Below are positions 26,767-33,487 of a stretch of DNA of 64,000 bases, one piece after another (position 1 is the stretch's first letter; each line of letters starts with the position of its first letter). Below the pieces are notes generated by a model. It had not been told where the DNA came from and ran no database searches. It saw nothing but the letters and a program-made list of their open reading frames with translations. The position numbers and the translations under genes were made by a program. The stretch comes from Streptomyces sp. CCM_MD2014 (GTDB taxonomy: Bacteria > Actinomycetota > Actinomycetes > Streptomycetales > Streptomycetaceae): positions 5,518,001 to 5,582,000 of the forward strand of contig NZ_CP009754.1 of assembly GCF_000772045.1 (NCBI RefSeq). The letters run 5' to 3'.

Positions 26767-27669
26767 ATGGACATCTCCTTTCTCGGCGGACCAGCTCCGC
26801 AACGCGGGGTCGGCGTGGTCGCCCCGTTCGACTTCGCACTCGATCGCGAGCTGTGGCGATGGGTGCCCGACGACGTGTCACTCCACATGACACGGACACC
26901 CTTCGTACCCGTCGAGGTCAGTCTGGACCTCGCCCGGATGGTCAGCGAGCACGAGACCCTGGGCGAGGCGGTCCGCACCCTCAACGCCATCGCACCCCAG
27001 GTCGTCGCCTACGCCTGCACCTCGGGCAGCTTCGTCGGCGGCATCGCAGGGGAACGCGCCATGTGCGAGGCGATGACCTGGGCGGGCGCCGTCCCGTCCG
27101 TCACCACCTCCGGCGCACTGCTGGACGCGCTGACGGAGCTGGGCGTACGCCGGGTCGCGCTGGTGACGCCGTACACCGTGTCCGTGACCCGGGCGCTGGA
27201 GGCGTACGTCGCCGAGGCCGGCGTCACGATCAGCGGCTGCGCCTTCATGGGGCTGACCCGGCACATCTGGAAGGTCCCGTACCGCGACGTGTCCGACATG
27301 GCCCGCCGGGCGGTGCCCAGGCCCGGGGCGGCGGACGCCCTGTTCATCTCCTGCACCAACCTCCCCACCTACGACGTCATCCCGCAGCTGGAGGCCGAGC
27401 TGCGGATCCCGGTGATCTCGGCCAACCAAGTGACGATGTGGGCGGCGCTGCGCCGACTGGGTACCCCTGCGGTGGGGCCGTACCAGGCGCTGACCGATCC
27501 GTCGGCGCGCATCGGCCCCGCGGCGAGGGGTGCGGCCGGTCCCGCGGTGGTGGGGCCCGCCGGTCCCGTCGACCCCGCGGTGGCGGGCCCGGTCGGACCC
27601 GCCGCGGCGGACCTGCCGGGCGTCGGTGACGTCCCGGACTCGGAACAGCAGCAGGAAGGGTGGACATGA
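26767..27669 (+). CDS. Maleate isomerase / EutA-type Asp-Glu racemase superfamily enzyme, two-Cys form
   Basis: 300 residues from ATG 26767. Two cysteines stand where this family has its catalytic pair: YACTSGSFVGG and FISCTNLPTYDVIP. The maleate cis-trans isomerase and EutA/arylmalonate decarboxylase groups share this fold. With both Cys present, maleate isomerase or racemase chemistry is possible. The C-terminal 60 residues are an added Pro/Ala/Gly/Val-rich tail of repeating PVG/PAV units not needed by the fold. The stop overlaps the start of the next gene by 4 bases (ATGA), so the two paralogues are co-translated and may form a heteromer. Confidence 0.8.
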   Translation: MDISFLGGPAPQRGVGVVAPFDFALDRELWRWVPDDVSLHMTRTPFVPVEVSLDLARMVSEHETLGEAVRTLNAIAPQVVAYACTSGSFVGGIAGERAMCEAMTWAGAVPSVTTSGALLDALTELGVRRVALVTPYTVSVTRALEAYVAEAGVTISGCAFMGLTRHIWKVPYRDVSDMARRAVPRPGAADALFISCTNLPTYDVIPQLEAELRIPVISANQVTMWAALRRLGTPAVGPYQALTDPSARIGPAARGAAGPAVVGPAGPVDPAVAGPVGPAAADLPGVGDVPDSEQQQEGWT

Positions 27670-28397
27670 CAGCACTGGGAATCCTGTACCCGGGCCACTC
27701 CGGCGAGGACGACTACCCACGCATCGAGCAGCTCCTGAGCAGCGGCATCCGGGTGGACCTGGTGCACACGGACATCGGCGAGGACGCCCACCGGGTGGAC
27801 GCGCTGCTCGAGATGGGCTCGCCGCAGCGGCTCGAGGCGGGCGTGGCCGAGCTGCGGCTGGCCGGTGCCGACGCGGTGGTCTGGGCCTGCACCAGCGGCA
27901 GCTTCGTACACGGCTGGGACGGCGCCCACGAACAGGTGCGTGCGCTGGCCCGGACGGCGGGCATGCCGGCCTCGTCCACCTCCTTCGCCTTCGTGCACGC
28001 GGTGAAGGAGATCGGGGCGCGACGGGTCTCGATCGGCGCGACCTACCCGGAGGACGTGGCCCGGATCTTCGCGGACTTCCTCGGCACCGCCGGCATCGAG
28101 GTGACCGGCGTCGTCAGCTCGGGCATCATCACGGCCGCGGAGGTCGGCACCTGGACCGAGAAGGAGGTACTTGCGCTGGCCCGCGCCGCCGACCGCCCGG
28201 ACGCCGAGGCGGTCCTCCTCCCGGACACGGCCCTGCACACGGCGGCCCACATCCCGGCCCTGGAGAAGGAACTGGGCAAGCCCGTCCTCACCGCCAACCA
28301 GGTCACCATCTGGGAGGCCCTGCGCCTGGCCGACCGCCGCGTCAACGCCCCCGAGCTGGGCGCGCTGTTCACCCGGGAGCCGGTGGTGCAGGTCTGA
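27666..28397 (+). CDS. Maleate isomerase / EutA-type superfamily enzyme, one-Cys paralogue
   Basis: 243 residues from ATG 27666. It aligns by eye with the preceding protein: WACTSGSFVHG keeps the first Cys, but the second catalytic region reads VLLPDTALHTAAHIP, with Asp where the partner has Cys. Such a change would block two-Cys racemase or isomerase chemistry. It instead resembles decarboxylases and hydratases that use a single Cys, or a non-catalytic partner. The shared NQVT(I/M)W motif near the C-terminus is kept in both. A strong hairpin terminator follows at 28420. Confidence 0.8.
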   Translation: MTALGILYPGHSGEDDYPRIEQLLSSGIRVDLVHTDIGEDAHRVDALLEMGSPQRLEAGVAELRLAGADAVVWACTSGSFVHGWDGAHEQVRALARTAGMPASSTSFAFVHAVKEIGARRVSIGATYPEDVARIFADFLGTAGIEVTGVVSSGIITAAEVGTWTEKEVLALARAADRPDAEAVLLPDTALHTAAHIPALEKELGKPVLTANQVTIWEALRLADRRVNAPELGALFTREPVVQV

Positions 28398-28419
28398 GCG
28401 AGCGCCGTACGGAACGGAA

Positions 28420-28453
28420 GAACCCCGGTCCCGCGTGAGCGGGACCGGGGTTC
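28420..28453. terminator. Strong hairpin terminator
   Basis: A perfect 15-bp stem (28420-28434 and 28439-28453) closed by a GTGA tetraloop, 22 bp after the stop of the second maleate-isomerase-like gene. It could also end a minus-strand transcript through the structured region next to it. Confidence 0.85.
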
Positions 28454-28463
28454 TCGTCGAGCG

Positions 28464-28570
28464 CTGGGCAGGCCTTGCACCTGCATTTCCCCACGGGAAG
28501 TGGGGCGTCTTTCCTTGGACCACCAACGCGCTGCCTGCTGCGGGAGGTTGGCCTCCGTGATCAGGCAGGA
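28464..28570. ncRNA. Candidate structured RNA: four consecutive hairpins
   Basis: No good coding frame; the 397-bp gap between the isomerase gene and the pectate lyase gene holds this block plus the pectate lyase promoter. Hairpins: GCAGG/CCTGC (28468-28484, 7-base loop), CCCCAC/GTGGGG (28489-28505), TTGG/CCAA (28515-28526), and CTGCCTG/CAGGCAG (28531-28568) enclosing GGAGG/CCTCC. Either strand is possible. On the minus strand the order ends at the strong hairpin 28420-28453 and the first hairpin resembles a T-arm with a long variable arm beside it, but no full tRNA cloverleaf can be drawn. A short minus-strand frame beginning at 28621 also crosses it. Confidence 0.45.
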
Positions 28571-28672
28571 TGATCGTATCGCAGCTTCGGCCGAGGTGCA
28601 CATCGAGGCACTTTCGTTCATGTAGAAGAAGACCGTTCCTCATGCTGAACGTTCGAGATCTCGCCTGACCTC

Positions 28673-28721
28673 TTGTCAGCTTCCGGGGGGATCCCTATTC
28701 TCACGCTGAGAAAGCGCTTTC
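28673..28721 (+). promoter_or_regulatory. Pectate lyase promoter with LacI-type operator
   Basis: TTGTCA (28673-28678) and TATTCT (28696-28701) are spaced by 17 bp, a good vegetative sigma promoter. GAAAGCGCTTTC (28710-28721) is a perfect 12-bp palindrome at the expected transcription start, in the style of LacI-family operators. A second palindrome, TGAC-A-TGATCA-C-GTCA (28736-28751, 14 of 16 symmetric), lies in the leader. Repression in the absence of pectin-derived sugar is inferred. Confidence 0.65.
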
Positions 28722-28794
28722 CGCCATGATGTGATTGACATGATCACGTCATGGTTTCCGTTCCGGCATGTGAAGGCGAATGGGGAGACCGAGG

Positions 28795-30363
28795 ATGAGA
28801 CGACCAGTCGCGCTGCGACTCCAAGCGGCACTGGGCACGCTGGCCCTCGCGGCCGCGGCCGGTGTGGTGCTGACGATGCCCGAGACGGCGTCGGCGGCGG
28901 CCGGCGGCGCCACCGGCTACGCGACCCAGAACGGCGGCACCACCGGCGGCGCGGGCGGGGAGACCGTCCGCGCCACCACCGGCACGGCGATCCACGAGGC
29001 CCTGTGCGGCCGGGCCAGCAGCTCCACCCCGATCGTCATCGAGGTCGAGGGCACCATCAACCACGGCAACACCAGCAAGGTGTCGGGCGACAGCTGCAAC
29101 ACGGCCGCCGACAAGATCGAGCTCAAGCAGGTCAGCAACATCACGATCGTCGGCGTCGGCAGCGGCGCCGTCTTCGACCAACTGGGCATCCACATCCGGG
29201 AGTCCAGCAACATCGTCATCCAGAACGTGACCGTCCGGAACGTCAAGAAGTCCGGCTCGCCCACCTCCAACGGCGGCGACGCCATCGGCATGGAGAGCGA
29301 CGTCCGCAACGTCTGGGTCGACCACTCCACCCTGGAGGCGTCGGGCGGGGAGTCGGAGGGCTACGACGGCCTCTTCGACATGAAGGACAACACCCAGTAC
29401 GTCACCCTGTCCTACAGCGTCCTGCGCGACTCCGGGCGCGGCGGACTCATCGGCTCCAGCGAGAGCGACCGCTCCAACGGCTACGTCACCTTCCACCACA
29501 ACCTGTACGAGAACATCGACTCCCGGGCACCCCTGCTGCGCGGCGGCGTCGCCCACATGTACAACAACCACTACGTGAGCCTGAACGAGTCCGGGATCAA
29601 CTCCCGCGCGGGCGCCAAGGCCAAGGTCGACAACAACTACTTCGAGGACTCCAAGGACGTCCTCGGCACCTTCTACACCGACCAGGCCGGCACCTGGCAG
29701 GTCAGCGGCAACATCTACGACAACGTGACCTGGTCCGAGCCCGGCGAGGACAACAACCCGGCCGGCCCGGACCCGCAGTCCACCACCACGGTGTCCATCC
29801 CTTACTCCTACACCCTGGACGACGCCTCCTGCGTGCCGTCCGTGGTGAGCGCCACGGCGGGCGCGAACAAGGGCCTGAAGGTGTCGGACGGCAGTTGCAC
29901 GCCGCAGACCCCGGACCCGACCGACCCCACCGACCCGGGCCCGACCGACCCGACGGACCCCACGGACCCGACCGACCCGGATCCGACCGATCCGCCGAGC
30001 GGGACCAACCTCAGCATCGGCGCCGGCTCCGACGGCTCGTCCAAGGCGAGCGGCACCAGCTACGGCAACGTCCGCGACGGTGACCTCGGCACCTACTGGT
30101 CCCCGGCCGGCACGACGGGCTCCGTCTCCGTCAAGTGGTCCTCCGCCCAGACCGTCGGCAAGATCAACATCAGGGAGGCGGCGGGCTCCGAGGGCACGAT
30201 CGGCTCGTACCGCGTCCTCGACCACGGCACCGGCGCCGTCCTGGCCTCCGGCAGTGGAGCGGGCGTGATCACCTTCTCCCCGGTCTCGCTGGAGAAGATC
30301 ACCTTCGAGATCACCGGCGCCTCGGGCACCCCGAGGATCGCCGACGAGACGTACGCCGGCTGA
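28795..30363 (+). CDS. Secreted PL1 pectate lyase with C-terminal carbohydrate-binding-like domain
   Basis: 522 residues from ATG 28795. Signal peptide LRLQAALGTLALAAAAGVVLTMPETASA, cut near ASA-AA. The PL1 beta-helix (about 35-370) has AIGMESDVRNVWVDHSTL, the vWiDH signature region, YDGLFDMKDNTQYVTLSYS and the SRAPLLRGG / GINSRAGAKAKVDNNYF segments that carry the calcium- and substrate-binding residues. A (DPT)n linker follows, then a 115-residue beta-sandwich (NLSIGAGSDGSSKASGTSYGNVRDGDLGTYWSP) of the galactose-binding/F5-8C type. It cleaves polygalacturonate outside the cell by beta-elimination. Known counterpart is the S. coelicolor secreted pectate lyase. Confidence 0.92.
   Translation: MRRPVALRLQAALGTLALAAAAGVVLTMPETASAAAGGATGYATQNGGTTGGAGGETVRATTGTAIHEALCGRASSSTPIVIEVEGTINHGNTSKVSGDSCNTAADKIELKQVSNITIVGVGSGAVFDQLGIHIRESSNIVIQNVTVRNVKKSGSPTSNGGDAIGMESDVRNVWVDHSTLEASGGESEGYDGLFDMKDNTQYVTLSYSVLRDSGRGGLIGSSESDRSNGYVTFHHNLYENIDSRAPLLRGGVAHMYNNHYVSLNESGINSRAGAKAKVDNNYFEDSKDVLGTFYTDQAGTWQVSGNIYDNVTWSEPGEDNNPAGPDPQSTTTVSIPYSYTLDDASCVPSVVSATAGANKGLKVSDGSCTPQTPDPTDPTDPGPTDPTDPTDPTDPDPTDPPSGTNLSIGAGSDGSSKASGTSYGNVRDGDLGTYWSPAGTTGSVSVKWSSAQTVGKINIREAAGSEGTIGSYRVLDHGTGAVLASGSGAGVITFSPVSLEKITFEITGASGTPRIADETYAG
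29918..29998 (+). repeat. (DPT/DPTDP) linker repeats in pectate lyase
   Basis: Imperfect tandem units of 9 to 12 bp encoding Asp-Pro-Thr and Gly-Pro-Thr steps join the catalytic and binding domains. This is a flexible, probably O-mannosylated, linker in exported Streptomyces enzymes. Confidence 0.8.
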
Positions 30364-30373
30364 CCCGGCCGGG

Positions 30374-30422
30374 AGAGGGCGGGGTGTGTCCGGGCCGCGG
30401 TGCCGGACACGCCCCGCCCTCT
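30374..30422 (+). terminator. Pectate lyase terminator
   Basis: A 20-bp stem with one G-T wobble (arms 30374-30393 and 30403-30422, 9-base loop) starts 11 bp after the pectate lyase stop codon. Confidence 0.88.
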
Positions 30423-30513
30423 TGCGCGGGCGCGGGACAATGGACGGTGGCCCGCTCCACCGGAGTGCCCCGCGTCCCGGGGAGGGCCGTCGCGACGTAC
30501 GAGGAGGACAGAC

Positions 30514-30861
30514 ATGGCGGAGCCCACGCCGCGTCGGCACGAACCGCGGCTACGCCCCGCGCCCCTGCTCTTCGAGCCGGCCGAGGCGGCCGCCGATCCC
30601 GAGCACTTCTTCGACCTCGAGTCGATCGACGACCCCCGGGCCCTGCTGGAACGGGCCACCGAGCTGACCCACGCGTTCCGCGCCGCGGCGGACCGGGCGA
30701 TGGAGTTCCAGGCGGTCGCGGCGGCACAGCTGGCCGATCCGAGGCGGTTCGACCGCCTGACCACCGCCGACATCGCGGAACGCGCCGAGTGGACCGAGGA
30801 CTACGCCAAGAAGATGGTGGAGTTCGGCCGCGACCTGATGCGCGGCGAACCGGCCGAGTAA
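30514..30861 (+). CDS. Conserved small cytosolic protein, function unknown
   Basis: 115 residues from ATG 30514, with GAGGAGG about 9 bases upstream. The sequence is mostly helical and charged (HFFDLESIDDPRALLERATELTHAFRAAADRAMEFQAVAAAQLADPRRFDRLTTADIAERAEWTEDYAKKMVEFGRDL over 30602-30835). The segment LTTADIAERAEWTEDYAKKMVEFGR looks like a small DNA-binding helix-turn-helix, but no family is recognised. No signal peptide or membrane helix. It is followed by an unrelated hypothetical gene 111 bp downstream. Confidence 0.7.
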   Translation: MAEPTPRRHEPRLRPAPLLFEPAEAAADPEHFFDLESIDDPRALLERATELTHAFRAAADRAMEFQAVAAAQLADPRRFDRLTTADIAERAEWTEDYAKKMVEFGRDLMRGEPAE

Positions 30862-30972
30862 CCGGGGCGCATATGACAGGAGGGTGGGCAAGATACTCCC
30901 TTCCCGGTCGTCGTGTCACCGTTTCCCGTAACCCGGCGGAGCGTGTCGTTCACACACGGTAGATATTTGCGT

Positions 30973-31584
30973 ATGAGCAGCACACGCAACGCCACGCCCC
31001 ACGTCTCGGACGTCACCTCGGACGGCGCCGCCTGGCTGGCGTCGGCGGGCGCGTACCCGCGCCACACGCTCGCGCTGTGGGAGGAGCGGCCGGGGGCGCC
31101 GGTCGTCCTGCCCTGCGGCTCCGCCTTCGACGTGGTGAGCGCTCCGGCGATCTTCGGCCGCCGGATGCTCGACCGGATGTGGGAGGACGGCCCGGGGTCG
31201 GGGCCGGTGGCGGAGTTCCGCGGCCGGATGCTGCTGTTCGCGGCGCCGGGCACCGCCCAGCGCCTGCCCTCGCTCCTCGACTGGGAGGAGTGGGGCGCCC
31301 GCGGCCGGGAGAGCGGCCGTACGGGTGCGGTACCGCCCCTGCTGTGCCACGGCGCCGGGGACGCGGTGACCGTCCCGCCCCCCGCGGGTACGGCCCCCGC
31401 GGACGCGCCGCCGCGGTCCGGGTCCCGCTGGCTGGTGGCCCCGGACACCCGCCGGCCCTGGCTGCCCGGCCCGGAGATCCTGCTCTGGGCGGCGGTGCGG
31501 GCGGCCCGGGCGGCGGTGCGGATTTCGATTTTTCCTCCCGCCGAGCAGGATGCTAAGGTCTACGACGTCAGCAGGCGCCGCTAG
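30973..31584 (+). CDS. Bifunctional primase/polymerase-like protein, partial domain
   Basis: 203 residues from ATG 30973. It shares a layout with the C-terminal half of the prim-pol proteins common in Streptomyces: GAPVVLPCGSAFDVVSAP, GPVAEFRGRMLLFAAPGTAQRLPSLLDWEEW, DAVTVPPP and SRWLVAPD...PGPEILLWAAVRAARAAV. The usual N-terminal part with its catalytic Asp motif is short or absent, so activity is doubtful. The family call is by eye and tentative. Its stop codon lies inside the tRNA-Lys gene (10-bp overlap with 31575), so the tRNA's 5' processing would cut the message. Confidence 0.55.
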   Translation: MSSTRNATPHVSDVTSDGAAWLASAGAYPRHTLALWEERPGAPVVLPCGSAFDVVSAPAIFGRRMLDRMWEDGPGSGPVAEFRGRMLLFAAPGTAQRLPSLLDWEEWGARGRESGRTGAVPPLLCHGAGDAVTVPPPAGTAPADAPPRSGSRWLVAPDTRRPWLPGPEILLWAAVRAARAAVRISIFPPAEQDAKVYDVSRRR

Positions 31585-31648
31585 CTCAGTTGGTTAGAGC
31601 AGCTGACTCTTAATCAGCGGGTCCGGGGTTCGAGTCCCTGGCGGCGCA
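31575..31648 (+). tRNA. tRNA-Lys (anticodon CTT), copy 3
   Basis: 74-base cloverleaf identical to the two minus-strand copies; anticodon CTT, no encoded CCA. It overlaps the 3' end of the preceding open frame by 10 bp and is followed after 6 bases by a strong intrinsic terminator. Confidence 0.97.
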
Positions 31649-31654
31649 CGATGG

Positions 31655-31709
31655 CGATGGCGAGGCGTGTTCGCGGAAAGCGCGAAGCGGCCTCGCCATC
31701 GTTGTTTTT
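31655..31709 (+). terminator. Intrinsic terminator of tRNA-Lys
   Basis: Perfect 12-bp stem CGATGGCGAGGC (31655-31666) and complement (31690-31701), then TTGTTTTT (31702-31709). This is the only classical hairpin-plus-T-tract terminator noticed in the window. Confidence 0.9.
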
Positions 31710-31850
31710 GCGCGGCTTCGCCGCGCGTCGTGGGGGCTTCGCCACCCACACCCCCGTGCGCGGTGGGCCGGGGGTGCCGGGCTCGCCCGATGCCGGTGTG
31801 GGCCGGGAGCGAGTGGGTTGCCGGGGATCTGTGGGCCGGGGACGAGTGGG

Positions 31851-33155
31851 TCAGCCGGGTGTGATCCGTACGGTCCAGGCGCCCGACTCCGTGCGGGCCT
31901 CGACCTCCACCCTCACGCCGTCTCCCGGCACCGTGAAGCTCTCGCCGAGGCCCACCGGGGCGTCGGCGAGCGGGGGGTAGACCGAGCCGGCCCAGCAGGC
32001 CTCGGTGTCCGGGTGGGCGTCGACCACCTCGATCGGCCCGCCCCCCGACTGCTCCCCGCTGCGCACCCGGTACACCAGCACCCCCGCCCGGCACGCGGAG
32101 ACGTCGTTGCCGACCGGCGTGCGCACCTCGAAGGCCAGCGCGCTGCCCGCTCCCGTACGCACCACCGCGAGCTTCGTACCCCGTCCGAGGCCGAAGGCCG
32201 GGGCGCCGGCGGCACCGGTCACCACCACCCCCGGGCCCGCGCCCAGCGGCTCCAGCGTCAGCCGGGTCGGCTCGCCGCCCCGCACGCACGCCACCTGCCG
32301 GAGCTGCAGCCAGCCCAGCTTCCACTTGTGCCAGCCGAAGAGGTCCGGGGCCAGTCCGAACTGGCTGCCCATCAGGTCCCAGTCGCCGACATGTGTGTCC
32401 CAGTCGCCCTTGCCGTCGACCGGACGGTGGTACAGGTCGGGCAGGTCGAAGACGTGCCCCGTCTCGTGGGCCAGGACCAGCCGGTCCGGCGGATGGTTCT
32501 CGAAGACCGTGACGACGCGCCGGATGTCCGTGCCGTCGGCCCGCATCGGGGTGTCCAGGTTGACGACCTTCGTGGCGTCGGAGTCCACCCCCGGCGCGTC
32601 CGGGTCCGCGACGAAGTAGACGACGTCGTACCGGGAGAAGTCGACGTGCGGGTCGGCCGCGGCCAGCGCGTCGCGCAGGTAGGCGGCCCGGTGCTCCGGG
32701 CTCCAGTCGCGCCGTATGGCGTACGACGTCGACGGGCTCGGCATCCGGATCCAGTCCCGCAGCGGGTGCGGACGCAGCGTGAAGGCGCCGTAGGAGGCGC
32801 GCCGGAAGAAGTCGCCGGTGGCGGGGAAGTGGTCGGCGGCGAGTTCGGCCGGTGCCGTCAGCGGCTGGGAGTCGGGGAAGGACAGGAACACCATCACCGC
32901 GTCCAGGGCGCGGGCCGGCCGCGGGTAGGCGGCGTTCCAGGTGTCCAGGCCCTCGGAGTGGTGCACGTCGGTGCGCTGGAGGGCGCAGGGCTCCGGGGAG
33001 AAGGGCTCGGCGACCGAGGGCGCGGTGATCAGGGACGTCGCGGCGAGCGCCGACATCGTGGTGCACACCGCGGCGGTGCTGCGCAGCCTCGTCCGCGCCC
33101 CCCGTGCCGTGCCCGCCTCCCGGGGAAGTCGCCTCAGGGGGAACTGGCGCGGCAC
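31851..33155 (-). CDS. Secreted M6-like zinc metalloprotease
   Basis: 434 residues. GTG 33155 is preferred: GGAGG lies 6 bases upstream and a signal peptide follows (STAAVCTTMSALAATSLITAPSVA). The zinc site is HETGH at residues 230-234 (LVLAHETGHVFDLPDLYH), with WDLMGSQFG as the Met-turn-like region. The N-terminal part has FLSFPDSQPLTAPAELAADHFPATGDFFRRASYGAFTL, typical of M6 immune-inhibitor-A-like peptidases. A C-terminal beta domain carries Cys. It should act outside the cell. Divergent from the GGDEF-EAL gene with a BldD-like box in the shared region, so developmental control is possible. Confidence 0.85.
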   Translation of the reverse strand: MPRQFPLRRLPREAGTARGARTRLRSTAAVCTTMSALAATSLITAPSVAEPFSPEPCALQRTDVHHSEGLDTWNAAYPRPARALDAVMVFLSFPDSQPLTAPAELAADHFPATGDFFRRASYGAFTLRPHPLRDWIRMPSPSTSYAIRRDWSPEHRAAYLRDALAAADPHVDFSRYDVVYFVADPDAPGVDSDATKVVNLDTPMRADGTDIRRVVTVFENHPPDRLVLAHETGHVFDLPDLYHRPVDGKGDWDTHVGDWDLMGSQFGLAPDLFGWHKWKLGWLQLRQVACVRGGEPTRLTLEPLGAGPGVVVTGAAGAPAFGLGRGTKLAVVRTGAGSALAFEVRTPVGNDVSACRAGVLVYRVRSGEQSGGGPIEVVDAHPDTEACWAGSVYPPLADAPVGLGESFTVPGDGVRVEVEARTESGAWTVRITPG

Positions 33156-33207
33156 ATGAACCTCCGGACGCGGTCGACGGGACACCGCACCCAGCTTGTG
33201 CATGATT

Positions 33208-33220
33208 GTCGTATTACGAC
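33208..33220. promoter_or_regulatory. 13-bp palindrome in metalloprotease/cdgA intergenic region
   Basis: GTCGTA-T-TACGAC is a perfect inverted repeat 53 bp upstream of the metalloprotease start. The binding protein is unknown. It differs from the BldD-like site nearby. Confidence 0.35.
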
Positions 33221-33294
33221 CTGTTCGCCTGCACCGGATGGGTGAGCCGGCCGGGATTTCGCCGGAGTTCTCCCGAACGACATCCCGAAGACAC

Positions 33295-33307
33295 TCACGG
33301 AACGTCA
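33295..33307. promoter_or_regulatory. BldD-like box upstream of the c-di-GMP gene
   Basis: TCACGGAACGTCA fits the BldD half-site layout TNAC-N5-GTNA. It lies about 190 bp upstream of the chosen cdgA start (127 bp upstream of the alternative ATG 33422). A c-di-GMP enzyme gene of this type is a reported direct BldD target in S. coelicolor, which supports the call. Confidence 0.55.
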
Positions 33308-33487
33308 CAACTGGTCGGAGGGGTGACGGACCCGTCCAGGTGTGGGCAGAAACGATCTGCCAGAGGGGTCGCTCGGTCCGAAGCGCGGAACGGCGGCTGG
33401 AAGGGCCCGGTGTCAGCCTCTATGATCGGCACACTTTCCTGCACGAACAGAGCACGAACAGAGATCGAGGCACTGCGGGAGCGAGCG

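Noticed and set aside
20027-28397. Ectoine biosynthesis cluster
   Set aside because: The importer is ehu-like, but no ectA, ectB, ectC or ectD is present; the neighbours are catabolic.
28464-28570. tRNA gene in the structured intergenic segment
   Set aside because: Some arms resemble a T-arm and long variable arm, but no acceptor stem, proper D-arm or TTCGA loop can be drawn.
15442-31648. Integrative element bounded by tRNA-Lys copies
   Set aside because: No integrase, excisionase or transfer genes lie between them, whole tRNA genes are intact on both ends, and the content (csl, ehu, pectate lyase) looks like core chromosome.
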